DNA from: Stramonita haemastoma
Taxonomy: Eukaryota; Mollusca; Gastropoda; Neogastropoda; Muricidae
Direction of reading: 5' to 3'
DNA: 45,000 nt
Assembly (NCBI GenBank): GCA_030674155.1
Contig: CM060326.1
Span: 12,948,904-12,993,903 of the forward strand
Below, piece after piece: positions 12,740-39,699 of this stretch (positions within the stretch are counted from its first letter, which is position 1; the number at the start of each line of letters is the position of its first letter). The position numbers and the translations under genes are program-made. The notes beneath the pieces are model-generated. The model made no database searches, was not told where the DNA came from, and saw nothing but the letters and a program-made list of their open reading frames with translations.

Positions 12740-12811
12740 AACGGGATTCGAAATCGGGTCAGCAGATCAGGAGCGAAGTGCACAATGCTCTAACCACAGG
12801 GTATCCCGTCC

Positions 12812-12815
<4 letters not shown>
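12740..12815 (-). mobile_element. tRNA-like SINE head, minus strand
   Basis: The plus strand shows GAACGGGATTCGAAATCGGG and GCACAATGCTCTAACCACAG. On the minus strand these give a box A-like TGTGGTTAGAGC and a box B-like TTTCGAATCCCG in tRNA order. It is adjacent to a GT microsatellite and may be truncated. A decayed tRNA pseudogene is an alternative. Confidence 0.65.
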
Positions 12816-12880
<65 letters not shown>

Positions 12881-12943
12881 CGTGCGCGCGCGCGCGCGCG
12901 TGTGTGCGTGCGTGCGTGCGTGTGTGTGTGTGTGTGTGTGTGT
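12814..12943 (+). repeat. GT / GCGT microsatellite
   Basis: (GT)n to 12876, then GCGTGC and (GC)n alternation, then (GT)n; entirely alternating purine-pyrimidine over about 130 bp. Confidence 0.98.
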
Positions 12944-12944
12944 T

Positions 12945-14985
12945 ATTATATATATGACTAACTCCGGCCTTGCCGTTGGCATGAACATCATAATTTTTCC
13001 ATCAATTTTGATTTCAGACAGCCAAAACTTGAGTAACAGTGTGTGCTATACATATCAAGCAGGAATATTGGTTTTTATTGCAATGAATTATTTATGAAGG
13101 GGCTTAGTTGCAAACTGTGCTGTGTGGATGTGCGCCCGAAAAGAATATGATAATATTATGATATAAAAGAATTCTCTCTCCGTTTCCCCTCCACTGACCT
13201 TAGAACGAAAAAAACAGCAACATCAGTTTTTGACGTAAAGAAAACACACAAAAATCCAACAACAACAACAACAAAACGTGTCATAGACCCCACACAGAGC
13301 TAAGCTAGCCTACCACAGCACACAAACAAGTCAACTCCGGGCGATCATTTCACCAAGAAGGGACAACATGTTTACTGCAGAGGACAAGGGAACGGGTAGA
13401 GTCGATCCTTCACCGAAAAAATCCTATGGAATAAAAAGAGAGAGAAAAAAAATAATAGGAAGGGGATTGTTGGGAGCAAACATCTTGACCTTGAAGTTTC
13501 CTCGCCTCAACATTTAGTCGTCTGCTTCCCTCCTATCGACGTTAGGAATTTTTTTACGTGTAAAATACAGTCAGTAAGTTCTATTGTGGTCAGTCTGGTA
13601 AACATTTGTCTCACCCCTCCCTCACCTACCCCAATCCCCCTAAATCGTAAATGCCTCGAGTTCTTTCCCTCGCAGCTGTCATATTTAAGACAAAATAATG
13701 ATATGCCCATATCAAAACAAGACATTGATATGCAATTATAAAACCATTCTCAAGCGCTGCCATACATAAATCAGCTGTAGTGTTGAATGTTGTGAAGCGA
13801 AATAAGCTCGCCAATTCGTGAAAGAGAAATAAAGACATTCCCTAGGCCTAGTACTAACATGAACGTTGACGGTTGATGGTTCTTTCACTGGCAGTGTAAA
13901 GAATCTATCAGATGAAGTCACTGCACTGATGCTAGTCTCAGTAACTTGTGAACAAGAAAGAATGAAAGAAGTTGACATCGATGCTATCCTACCACTGATG
14001 TTTTTATCACCACGATTTCTAGTCTGCAGCTGGATGCTGAGTTGCATAAACATCTGCCACGTACAGGGGTGTATTTTTGTTTGGTTGGTTGGTTGGTTGG
14101 TTGGGTTTTTTTTGGGGGGGGGGTTGTTCGTTTTCAATCCCCAGTGCACCGACACACATTTTTATGACCTATTCCTTTTTCCTACACACACCAGAAACGA
14201 AAATGGGATTCCTCACAACCCCGCCGCAGGGGCACTGCAACAAATATTTTCATGGTCGATTCGCTGATTCGGGGCTAGATACTGCTTTGATGTTTGACGT
14301 CCTTGCAAGTCCTTGGGAAATAGATTCAGGCCTAGATCGACGAGTTTTTAGTTGAATTACAGTTCTGAGCTTACGTGGCTGATTCCTGGCCAGTGCATCA
14401 AATCAATTACCTTGGCAGTGGACCGGTACTGCATACGAGTAAAACTGGCATGTGAAAATTGGTACAAACAATTCTTGCGTAGTGATACTAGAGCAACATG
14501 CCAACAGGGCCCAGGATGCTGTAACTGAACTGGACAATGATATAATGTGACTGCTGTTTTGCCAAAGTATTTTCATCGCCAATTCGTTCTTTTGTTAAGC
14601 TACAATGTTTTCTTTACTTAGATCATTTTTGGCACATACTTTTATGACAAGGGTCATTTTATTGCCCCCCCTCCCCCTCCCCATTATTACTAAGGAGGTT
14701 GGGGGGGGGGAGGGGACTGAAAGAAAAGAAAAAGTTCTGCTTTATTTCAAACTTCTTAAATCAATGTGATGTAGAATAAAGTGTACAGTATTTGACATGC
14801 ATCAACACCTCACATATTTCGACTACAACACGCATTCAGGAAACATTACAACCATATCAAGGACGATAAAAAGAAGGAAGTGAAGATCTTTCGACACGGA
14901 TGTGGTACCATACGTGTGTGTAAACCAACAGAAGCGGGAGATGTGACGGGCAGACAAAGCGAAATGACACGCTTTGTTATGCTAT
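12945..14985. other. Intergenic, no gene supported
   Basis: Open frames of 130-140 codons lie on both strands at 13736-14267 but overlap each other and resemble no family I know. GGTT-rich and G-rich patches occur at 14080-14125 and 14700-14715. Confidence 0.45.
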
Positions 14986-14989
14986 GATG

Positions 14990-15457
14990 TATGATGTGTA
15001 CACGGACAGTGTGTATAAACAACGAAAGCTTATTGCTTTTTAATAGGCTTAATCGTGACTGGAAAGTTGTAGTTTTGTTTTAATCGGGGGGTTTCCCTGC
15101 GAAGTGAACAATGGTTTCAAGTTTCAATTCGACACAAGCGACAAATCTTGTTTAGGTCTACGTGATAAGGTTAAAGGAACTAATTTGCAGATCTATCGAC
15201 AGTGCTAAAAATAAACTTGTTGTCTCATGTAGGCGTGCGTCTTGTGCGCCTCAATATGCTACTTGTATCAACATCAAAAGAACGACAGTCGCGTCGTATG
15301 CAAGCAAACCTATCGTCTGGCTAACGGAGCCTGTTGGTTGTAGGGCCAATGTAAAACTAAAAATTATTGATGTGAAGTGAGGGGATCCAGGGCTACTACA
15401 CCTGAAAGTACTGAAGAAGCAAAGTCGATGGCGAAGAGAACTTGGCCGTACAAAGTT
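14990..15457 (+). promoter_or_regulatory. Candidate INTU promoter / 5' non-coding exon region
   Basis: Coding exon 1 is preceded by a splice acceptor, so transcription should start further upstream. The nearest plausible region contains a TATAAA at 15013 and a stretch richer in CG than its surroundings near 15280-15450, and ends in a consensus-like donor GTAAGT at 15458. None of this is diagnostic. Confidence 0.22.
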
Positions 15458-15579
15458 GTAAGTTAGCAAGTTATGTACTGTGAAATATATATTTTATAAG
15501 TTACTTGATTACCACAGATTGGTGAAACAATCAAACATAATTGATTTTTCAAACAGGTTTGTTTTTAGATGGTTTGTTT

Positions 15580-15632
15580 TATGTTGTTGTTGTTGTGTGT
15601 TGTGTGTGTGTGTGGTTGTGGTGTGGGGGGTG
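15580..15632 (+). repeat. Degenerate GTT/GT tract
   Basis: Short low-complexity stretch; nothing else recognised between 15470 and 16060. Confidence 0.8.
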
Positions 15633-16069
15633 TGTGATGATGTTTTTGCTAGAAAGTTGAAAGGAAAAACTGCAATCAAATCATGACAAATGTGGTGATG
15701 GTTTATGTGATGATATCATGATTACAACAGAGAGGCACTTAGTGTCTTACTGCATAGAAACTAAGAAAGAATTGTAGACTGTATGAACATGTGCACACCC
15801 CCACCCCTGTGTCAACCATGTTTTCTATTTCTTTGAGTAGCTCAGTAAGTGTGGTTTTGTAACTATTGGATACTATTTTAAACACAAAAGTCAAGTTTGT
15901 GTGATGCATTGAAAATAGTAATGAAATTACTGAGATGACTGACTAATATTTTTTTCCCTTTTCTTTCTTTTTTTTTGGAGATCAGATTTTCAGGTGATTT
16001 TTTTTTGTTGTTCTGTCTGTTCTGTGTCTGTAATGCTGTCTGTCTGTACTGCTGTTGTGTGGCTCCTCT

Positions 16070-16079
16070 CTCTTCTCTT

Positions 16080-16156
<77 letters not shown>

Positions 16157-16160
16157 CTTT
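16070..16160 (+). repeat. (CT)n microsatellite upstream of INTU exon 1
   Basis: About 80 bp of CT followed by a T/C-rich region to 16245. A GT and G15 tract at 16260-16287 ends about 125 nt before the exon 1 acceptor. Confidence 0.96.
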
Positions 16161-16445
16161 CTCTCCCTCCCTTCTCCTCTCTCCCTTCAGTTGTCAGTTT
16201 CTGTCTTTTCTTGTGTTTCCTTCTTCTGCTTCTTTTCTCTTGTTTTCTTTTGCTAACCTTTGTGTGTGTGTGGGGGGGGGGGGGGGAGTGGCGCCGGCGG
16301 TTTGTTGGTGTTGTTTTGGTTTTTTAGATGACTGATTAATTTTTTTTAGTTTTTTTAATTTTTAGACTGACTATTAATAATCTTTACTGTGTTATGTGTG
16401 TGTGTTGTGTTGCAGCTCCCTGTCAGGCAGTCAGAAAGGAGCACC

Positions 16446-31515
<15,070 letters not shown>

Positions 31516-31529
<14 letters not shown>

Positions 31530-31720
31530 TGAATCCGTTCCATCACAGTCGTCTGTTTTTCATTCATTCTGCAGCTAGGGTTTTTTGTTTGGGTTTTTTT
31601 GGGGAGGTTGGGTTTTTTGTCCTCATCCACGTGAGGAATCTGTTCCATCACAGTCATCTGCTTTTCTCCATTCTACAGCTGGAGTTCTTTTGTTTGGGGG
31701 GGGGGGGGGGGGGGGGGGTT
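31516..31720 (+). repeat. Tandem duplication spanning the INTU stop codon, period about 104 bp
   Basis: TTCATCCATGTGATGAATCC at about 31517 recurs as CTCATCCACGTGAGGAATCT at 31621. Both are followed by GTTCCATCACAGTC, a CATTCT-CAGCT block and TTTGTTTGGG. The second copy ends in a G22 run at 31697-31718; a shorter TTCTGCAGCT echo lies at 31768. Confidence 0.9.
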
Positions 31721-31800
31721 TGGTGTGGTATTTTTTGGTTAATTTTTTTTTTCATTTCTTTTTTTTTTTCTGCAGCTGTCTTTGGGGTTTCAGTGGGGTG

Positions 31801-32260
<460 letters not shown>

Positions 32261-32399
32261 GCTTGTTCCAAAAGACACTGCCAGACAAAAATTCAGTGCT
32301 GTGTGTGCCCCAACGACTCTCTAAGGAGTCAAAAGGAGAGTGGTGAGACGATTCGTCATTTTCTGCTGCTGTTTGACACTATACATGTGACAGAGACCT

Positions 32400-33500
32400 G
32401 CTGAATTTTGTGTGCAATGATTTTTATGACTTGCCAAGTTAATCAAAAGAAGACATTTGCTGACAGACAGAGCCGTTTCGTCAGACTGTTGTGAGTGTGG
32501 AAATGTGACATTGTTTTTGTTTGTTTGTGTGGTTTTTTTGTTTTTTTTTTACATGATGATGAAACTGCAGAAAAAGTGTGGGGAAGAAAGAGAGGAGTGG
32601 GTGCATAAATATGTGTCACCTTTTTTTTTTTTTTTTAAAAAGAACAACAGAAACACTTGTGTCAAAGACTTAACATTGCCAAGATTATTGCTGATTGTTC
32701 ACATTTTGTTAAGTTTTGAGCCCGTATAAGGTGCAGCTGAAGTGTACTGTGTAATTGTGTCTTTATATAAAACTTAGAGGATATGATATTTGTCTGTTCA
32801 TATTTGTCAATAGTGTGGATTGGATAAGTGAAAGTTGTTCTGTTTAAAGAATGAAAACAGTGTCTTTATAGAACACTTAGAGGCTATGATATTTTTCTGT
32901 TTGTATTTGTCAATAGTGTGGGTTTTATAAGGGAAAATTGTTGATCTTTTCAAAGAATGAAAACGGTACACATTTACGTATGATACTCAGGGTTTTATTT
33001 TTAATCATGATGAATAGAAATAGAATTTTGTGAAAATCATGCTTGAATTCCCTTATGGGTTTGTTTTTTTTTTTGGGGGGAGGGGGGGTTGTTTAATTCC
33101 ATAGTTATAAGAATGTAATAAAAGAATATGCCACTGCACAAAGAATGCACTGCCTTATATGTAATACCTTTTTAATATATAGAATGACTGAAGTTTAAAT
33201 CAGTAAGTTTCTAGTATCCTTCCAGGTGAAGTCAAGAATTCACTGCCATTAGAAAATGTGTGTGTGTGTGCATGTGTGTGGTGCGTGCATGCGCGTGTAA
33301 GTGTGCATGCATGCGTGCGTGTGTGTTTCAATGATGACAAATTTATGAGTTTTATTTCAAAATTTCCAGTTAAATTCTTGCCATGGTGAAAATCTCATAA
33401 AAGTGTGAAGAGTCTGAAAGTAGAGACTTAGTTGAAAGGGATAAAATTGTTTATTATGTTGTTCTTTGCGTCACATTGGATTAATCTAGTCTTTCAAAAT
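32400..33500. other. Downstream/3' UTR sequence, no second gene recognised
   Basis: T-rich stretches with homopolymers (32616-32635, 33063-33075) and a duplicated block, GATATTTGTCTGTTCATATT at 32785 and GATATTTTTCTGTTTGTATT at 32888, with shared flanks (about 105 bp apart). Confidence 0.6.
33117..33122 (+). promoter_or_regulatory. Candidate polyadenylation signal AATAAA
   Basis: Canonical hexamer about 1.6 kb downstream of the INTU stop. No cleavage-site evidence can be read from genomic sequence; overlapping hexamers at 33498-33507 are alternatives. Confidence 0.35.
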
Positions 33501-33512
33501 AAATAAAGAACT

Positions 33513-33523
33513 CTCTCTTCTCT

Positions 33524-33595
<72 letters not shown>

Positions 33596-33620
33596 CTCCT
33601 GTGTCTCTATCTCTCTCTCT
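33513..33620 (+). repeat. CT microsatellite
   Basis: CT blocks separated by TTCTC interruptions. Confidence 0.96.
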
Positions 33621-33744
33621 GAAAAAATTTTGTTATTGGAAGTCACTTTTTTTGTAACTGACTTTTTTGTTATATATTTTTTTTCTTTTTTGGTTGTCAC
33701 TTGTTTTTTATCCATCACCAAATACTAAGCAATTCGGCAACCCT

Positions 33745-33800
33745 TCATGTATGGGCCAATGGCCTTTTTGTGAATAAATCTTTCGAGTTCAAGTTCTCTC
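33745..33800 (+). mobile_element. Possible non-LTR element 3' tail
   Basis: ATGTATGGGCCAATGGCC followed by GTGAATAAATCTTTCGAGTT and a short TTCAAGTTC repeat. It looks like the 3' end of a LINE or SINE, but no coding part is present. Confidence 0.35.
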
Positions 33801-34651
33801 TAAAACGGAACACGTAAAATTGAAAATTTTATGTACATGTTCTCTCCCTTTGTGCATCCTCTCTTTCACCATCATTCACACATCCTCCACCACCATTTTT
33901 TTTTTTTTTAAACATTATTTTTTTTATTGTCAAGTAAAGAATTTGTATCTATAGTCATCACAACTTGCACATTTACAAAAGTTTCAGGGTATAAATACAC
34001 TTGTTTACAGAACAACATCCAGTTTGAGCCCCTTCCCTTCGGTTACACATCACAGACGGAAAGAAATGGCCAGTTTATTGATTTCTTCTGAAATGCAGTC
34101 AAAAGTGTATTTGTATCTGCAGAGCAGAGGCAGTGTGTGTATATTAGTCTTTTGTAGACTACTTTGCAGCATAAAACATTATGAAGGAAACGTCGCCCTC
34201 AGGTTTTGCTGTTTGTCTGGTCCTGTTTGTGTTCTTCATAAAACTCCCCCAGTGCAATAATGATGATGTCAAATGTGAAAACAGTGTGTGCACATGATAT
34301 AATGACCATGATAAATCTTTGTCTATGCACCGATGAAATGAATTGTGAAGTTTATTCAGTGGTATGGGTGACTTGAGTGTAGAGTTTGCTTATATATATG
34401 TAAACACTTTGTTAAATATTTTGGTATGAAATGTTGCGTTTATTATCTGGTAAACAGCACATTTACATCTTTTTTTTGTATTCTCCTGCTTTTTTATATG
34501 TAACACGTGGATTCCTCAATCCACCTCATACATATCTTGGTGAATTTCCGACACACTTTTCTCTGGCACGGAAAGGGTTAATTGTTCTCGTTTTTTTAAT
34601 CTTAAGATGGTCAACCTCAGCTTTCTGAAGATTTTGTCAGTTTATGTGTTA
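33800..34651. other. Intergenic, no gene recognised
   Basis: AT-rich sequence with poly-T at 33898-33911; nothing recognised. Confidence 0.5.
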
Positions 34652-34820
34652 GGTAGCTGTAAATGGGTACCTGCCCTCTTTAGGGTCAGGAAAGGTAAAG
34701 CAGCGAGGGAGAGGAGATGGGTGCCGCCCTCAATGTGCTGGCCCCAAGAGAAGCTGAGGTCTCTAATGCCTTGCTCCCTTACGACCACAAAGGGTATGGG
34801 ACACCTTTACCTACCTTTTT
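34652..34820 (+). mobile_element. tRNA-derived SINE, family A, copy 3 (5'-truncated)
   Basis: Lacks the tRNA-like head. It begins at AGCTGTAAATGGGTACCTGC and continues through GTAAAGCAGCGAGGGAGAGG to TATGGGACACCTTTACCTAC and a T run, collinear with 2298-2591. 5' truncation with an intact tail is typical of LINE-mobilised elements. Confidence 0.85.
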
Positions 34821-35107
34821 TTACCTATGTGTTAGGTATGCTCCTGAGATCTATACCCTCAGCCCAACTGGCCTACTCTTTCATGGGACATGAATGGAAT
34901 GTAGTGTGCTCATTTTTCAATTTAAACCTATTTTATCAGTGAGTGTTGTACTAGTGAAGTTGACATGTGCAAAAGGTGTTCTATATGTTCTTCAACCCAA
35001 GACATGGGCTTATGACTTTATTCAAAGACTTTGGAAGAGAATTGAGTCAAGACAACATTGTATTGTATTGTATTATATACTACTTCAGTCACAATAGGTT
35101 TCTTTGC

Positions 35108-35455
35108 ATGAAATTCAGGCTGCTTTCCCAAGGGAGAGTTCATCGCCACAAGAGCAGTGCCACCCATCCTTTTTTTATATTTTAAAATCCTATGAGAGTT
35201 GTGTTTTTTTTGACAGAATTTTGCAAAGGACAGCTCTCTAGTTGCATGGGTTCTTTTACGTGTCTGAGTGTATGTTGCACACAGGACCTCAGTTTATCGT
35301 CTCATCCATAAGACAAGCACCAAGACCACCATTCCAGGTCTAGTGGATGGGCAGAAAAAGTTTGGTTACAAACAGGGATTGAACCTGTACTTCTCGCTTA
35401 ATTCTAGGCAGGTGTGTTACTGTAGACCACCAATCCACTAGACCACTGATCAATA
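35108..35455 (-). mobile_element. tRNA-derived SINE, family C, minus strand
   Basis: Plus-strand blocks are GGCTGCTTTCCCAAGGGAG, ATCGCCACAAGAGCAGTGCC, GGGTTCTTTTACGTGTCTGA and CTCAGTTTATCGTCTCATCC. Then GGGATTGAACCTGT is an inverted box B, and TGTAGACCACCAATCCACTA matches the expected inverted box A region. I recall close relatives of this repeat in caenogastropod genomes; no search was run. Confidence 0.75.
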
Positions 35456-35478
35456 CTGTGCATACATGATGCTATGCA

Positions 35479-35480
35479 TG

Positions 35481-35523
<43 letters not shown>
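35479..35523 (+). repeat. (GT)n microsatellite
   Basis: About 22 GT units adjoining the family C SINE. Confidence 0.97.
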
Positions 35524-35524
<1 letters not shown>

Positions 35525-35526
<2 letters not shown>

Positions 35527-36270
35527 CTCATGCACAAGCAGCTATTTAATATCACTGAGAGAGAACAGATGTTAAATTGAAAGCAGCTCTTTCTCAGAAA
35601 CTTCTGAGCATTTATCTTAACTTCGTAAAGTAAATTGGCGTTACAAAATTGTTAGGCTGAAAACAGTCCAACATAAAGTTCTGTTGTAAGATAACGTGCA
35701 AGTAAATCTTTCATGGGGAGCTATTCTGTAGCTGTGTTGTAAATTATATTGGGCATCAGTGTAAACAGGTGCCTTCATATTACATCAAGATCACACCCAT
35801 AGGTATTGAAGTTTGGTGCACTGTGTAAATCACAAATTCATTTATTCATTCATAACTTCTGTTTGATTTCTGAGAATGTCTCCATTGTTGATGTTTTGAT
35901 TGTATTCTCATGTCCCATGAAAGAAGAAAGGCAAGATCTGAATGGCTGGACCACTTGTGTTGTTTTGGTTTTCAGGTCACATTGTTATAGTGGGAAAAAA
36001 TGTGTGTACTGATGAAAAATGGCAAGAAATGAATATACTGAATAAAATGCAAAATAAAATTTAAAATCAATTTCTGTGTACGTTTGTGTATCTGTGTGCT
36101 GATATGCGAGTGTGATTGTGTATCTGTGTGTGCTTGAATGCACTAATTAGCAATTTTTCAAAACTTTTGGACAAAATGTTGTCGCACTGGGACCACAGCA
36201 TTGCCCTGAACACACACACACACACTGTTGTTGTTGTTTTTGTTTGCTTTTTCTTTGTTGTTGTTGTTGT
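35525..36270. other. Intergenic, no gene recognised
   Basis: Unique-looking sequence with two AATAAA-type hexamers at 36040-36056 and degenerate GT near 36075-36130. Confidence 0.5.
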
Positions 36271-36279
36271 TATTTTATT

Positions 36280-36358
36280 TGCTAGATAGATGGCTTGATG
36301 AAAAAAAGCAAATTAATTGCTTACTCAATGTACCATCTGGAAATAAAATTTTGACTCG
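36280..36358 (+). repeat. Inverted repeat arm 1 (partner at 39347-39425)
   Basis: TAGATAGATGGCTTGATGAA, CTCAATGTACCATCTGGAAA and TAAAATTTTGACTCGA match the reverse complement of 39347-39425 with a few substitutions. T-rich sequence (TTTGTTTGCTTTTTCTTT) flanks the outer side of both arms. Confidence 0.85.
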
Positions 36359-36529
36359 ACACATATACATACACAAGTATTTATATGCATGCCTACACAT
36401 CCACTCACATACATGAAGACCTTATAATAATCAAAAAGGAAGAACTTAAGTGGTATATAATTATGGTCATATGAAGGGGGGAGGCTTCTTTTGTTTGTTG
36501 TTGTTTTTTTAGGGGGGGGAGGGGGTATA

Positions 36530-36900
36530 GGCTAGTGTTTGGAGTGTTGAGCTTGTGATGTGACAGCCCTGGTTTGTGCCACCACACGTGCATGTTTTGA
36601 GGGGATATTTCCCCTGGATATGAATGACACTAGCACCAATCTACTCCCCTATCCCTAAAAGTCCTTGGTTAAGACTATAAATTGAGAAATTTTTTTTTTT
36701 TTTTTTTTACAAAAAGACTAAAATTGAGGCTCTGTGAGCAAACGCATGCAGAGCATCTTGCACACATGTTAAAACCTGTTCTGCCTCTCAGAAAAGTAGG
36801 CCATTGCATGCCAGTAGAAACAGATGACCCCCCCCCCCCCAAAATTTAAATGCATGCACACTGGGTCATGTTTATACATCACCCCTGAAGCCAGCATGTA
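36530..36900 (+). mobile_element. SINE-like element, family D, copy 2
   Basis: Has the block GAGGGGATATTTCCCCTGGA and ACTAGCACCAATCT, then AAAGTCCTTGGTTAAGACTA, GTGAGCAAACGCATGCAGAG, ACATGTTAAAACCTGTTCTG and TAGGCCATTGCATGCCAGT. Order and spacing match 29405-29955. A poly-T at 36690-36709 and C14 at 36827-36840 interrupt it. Confidence 0.75.
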
Positions 36901-37169
36901 GCTACTCTAATGAATGGCAGGCAAAAACGGTCTTCACCTTCACCTGTCCTGTAGTCCCGCGGACAGTGGGGGAACTACTGAAAGATTTTGCAACCAGCTT
37001 CCTCCACGCCTCACGGTCCTCAGTAGCAGATCGCTCTACACAAAGTCACATACACAAAATTTCACCATTGATTAACCTCTGAACTGTAGCCAAGGGACAA
37101 CAAATGGAGATTTTTTTTTTAATATGGATATGTCACACGCTTTAACAGTTGTCCATAAAGCATAGCCTG

Positions 37170-38295
37170 GAGTGGTAGAAGACAGGGCAGACAGAGAAAT
37201 CCCTGAAGTCAAAATGCAGCTACCTAAATGGAAAAACAGTTGCCTACACAATTTTTTTTTTATATCGAGGATATCACAGGATTTAACGTGTGCACAAGAC
37301 ACTGTACCAGCTTTCTTTCCGACAAACTTGCCATATGATATACGCCAGAATGCCCTCTTGGGGACTGTGATGTCGCAACAAGACCAGCGCCACGCATATT
37401 GAAGATGTTAGTAAAGTGTGCATGCTTACAGTAGAGCACTGTCTTGATGCCATGGGCTCTGTTACTGTGCAAAAGTTGGGGTTGAACGGGACTCAAACCA
37501 GTGCCATATTTTTGGTCACATCTCGAAATGCACCCTATTTTATTCAAGGTAAGGGGTGTGTGAGTGCGCGCGTGCACCTGCATTAGCATGCTCGTGTTTG
37601 CGTTGTTTTATGTGTGAGCATGTGGTGGCAGCCCAGCACTTTGCTGTGGCGCATCATATTGTCTATTATCATCATTATTATGTGTATTACATGGCATATC
37701 ATGCGTACACTGTACCGACTTTCTTTCCGACAACTTTTGCCATATATACACGCAAGAATGTCTTCTTTGAAACTGGGGAGTCACCACAAAACCAGCGCCA
37801 CGCATATTGAAGATGTTAGTAAAGTGTGTATGTATACAGTAGAGCCCTGTCTTGATGCTGTGGGCTCTGTTACTATGCTAATGTCTGGGTAGGACGGGAT
37901 TTAAACAGGCGCCATATTTTTGGTCATATCTTTTTGAAATGCACCTTATTGCGATTGGGGGGGAAGGGGGAGGGGGTATGCGTGGACGCATGATTTAGTG
38001 TGCTCGTGTGTAAGTGTGTGTTATGTGTGTGCATGTGGCAAAGTCCCTGCACTTTGCTGTGGTGCATCATATTGTCTATTATCGTGATTATTATGTTACT
38101 ACAAGGCATTACTGCGTACACTGTACCAGCTTTCTTTCCAACAAACTTGCCATATATATACGTAAGAATACCCTCTTGGGGACTGTGCTGTTGCCACAAG
38201 ACCGCCACGCATATCGAAGATGCTAGTAAAGTATGTAGGCATACAGTAGAGCACTGTCTTGGTGCCGTAGGACGGGACTCGAACCGGCGCATACA
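37170..38295 (+). repeat. About 410-bp tandem repeat, roughly 2.5 units
   Basis: ACACTGTACCAGCTTTCTTTCC-like blocks start at 37299, 37707 and 38118 (periods 408 and 411). Each unit carries TTGCCATAT, CGCCACGCATAT, AGATG-TAGTAAAGT, CAGTAGAGC-CTGTCTTG and a GGGACTCGAACC-like motif (37480, 37895, 38273). Between units, CACTTTGCTGTGGCGCATC and CATATTGTCTATTATC recur. The last motif is an inverted tRNA box B, so the unit may be SINE-derived. Confidence 0.93.
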
Positions 38296-38296
38296 C

Positions 38297-38548
38297 ACCG
38301 GAATTGGATGTAAAAAAGCAATTGAGTGCTTATTCCATCATCCTTCAGATGAAACTATAAACCAAGACCCCGTATGCGAACGCACACAGAACATCTTGCC
38401 ACATGTTAAATCCTGTTCTGCTCTTTGTAAGAGTAGGCCATCGTGTGCCAGTGGAAGCAGGTGACAAGATTTACAAAACTGCATACACACCGGGTTTGGA
38501 AGTAAAAATGCACATAAGTGCTTATTCCATTATCCTCCATATAAAAGA
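38297..38548 (+). mobile_element. SINE-like element, family D, copy 3 (partial)
   Basis: Contains CCTTCAGATGAAACTATAAA, GCGAACGCACACAGAACATC, CACATGTTAAATCCTGTTCT and TAGGCCATCGTGTGCCAGTG. A 60-bp end block (ACACCGG, AGTGCTTATTCCAT) occurs at both its start and end. It abuts the 410-bp tandem repeat. Confidence 0.72.
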
Positions 38549-39345
38549 ATCAATCAATCAATCAATCAATCCATCCTCAGAGTAAAATTAAAACACACAC
38601 GCACACACACAATGCTTGCAATAATACAGTACACCATAAATCTTTCATACACCTTTTATTCAAGACATATCTGTTGATAAAAAATCTGCAATGACCTGCC
38701 AACAAGCAGAAGATCATTACAGGGATCTCCTTCCAACAGAAACTAAAGGATATTTTTGTAGTTAAGCAAAATAATATACATCAAAGACACATGCTAATAC
38801 ATTCAGCATTGACTGGAATAGTCTACATAAATACATTTTTAAACAGATTAATCAAAACTTTGACAGCACATCATTTCAGCACAATATGGTTTTTGTTTTT
38901 AGTTTTGAAAAAAAAATCAAGTTCAATCAATATTTCAAACATACAAATCAACGCTTTAACAGCAAAATTTTGTAGTTCAATAGAAAAAGCAAAACAAAAC
39001 ACAGCAGTTGACAGATCAAATATGTAAATCAAAACTTAACTTAGTAAATTAACAGCAATCATCACATCAGGATCTTTTTCAGTGTTTGGGAACAAAATCC
39101 ATTATAGGCAACATTACAATAGAAATCAAAACTTATACATTAAACAATGTTTCAAGATACTTCTATACTTTGAAAAAAAGCCAGGGCACCAAATATTTCA
39201 AACCTGTGAAGTTGGAAACAGTCATCAGTATTGGGGGACCTTTATATGCAGTTTAATAGTTAATCCATGCCAGCTGACCACCCAACTGTTTTATTTCTAT
39301 GTATAAATCCATAAATCTAACATTATTTCAAAACCTTCTTTAAAT
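38549..39345. other. AT-rich intergenic, no gene recognised
   Basis: Contains (AATC)n at 38549-38572; otherwise nothing recognised. Confidence 0.5.
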
Positions 39346-39346
39346 C

Positions 39347-39425
39347 GAATCAAATTTTTATTTCCGGATGGTACATTGAATAAGCATTGATTTGCTGTTT
39401 TTCATCAAGCCATCTATCTAAAGAA
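39347..39425 (-). repeat. Inverted repeat arm 2 (partner at 36280-36358)
   Basis: Plus-strand blocks TTTTATTTCCGGATGGTACA, TTGAATAAGCATTGATTTGC and TTCATCAAGCCATCTATCTA are the reverse complement of arm 1 with a few differences. Similarity ends on the inner side at TCGAATC, which resembles the short-repeat tail of a non-LTR element. Confidence 0.85.
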
Positions 39426-39637
39426 AAAAAGACCCAACAAAAAAGAAAAGCAGAAAAAACCCTAACAAACAAACAAGCAAAAAACCCCAAACAAACAAAA
39501 AAAAATCCAAAACATTTCACCTACATTAATTAACTAACATGATTTCAACAGCCTTAAAAATAAAATATGCCTATAGATAATACAAGCAACAACAATAACA
39601 ACAAAAGCAACCCCCCAAAAAAAAATTCAGTCAAAAG

Positions 39638-39693
<56 letters not shown>
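39638..39693 (+). repeat. (CA)n microsatellite
   Basis: About 27 CA units. Confidence 0.97.
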
Positions 39694-39697
<4 letters not shown>

Positions 39698-39699
39698 AA

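Noticed and set aside
13736..14267. Overlapping 139-codon minus and 133-codon plus frames
   Set aside because: Mutually overlapping, no recognisable motif, no convincing splice or promoter context; chance frames cannot be excluded.
16389..16445. In-frame extension upstream of the INTU ATG
   Set aside because: Crosses the splice acceptor at 16415 and is intron-derived; ATG 16446 has a better context.
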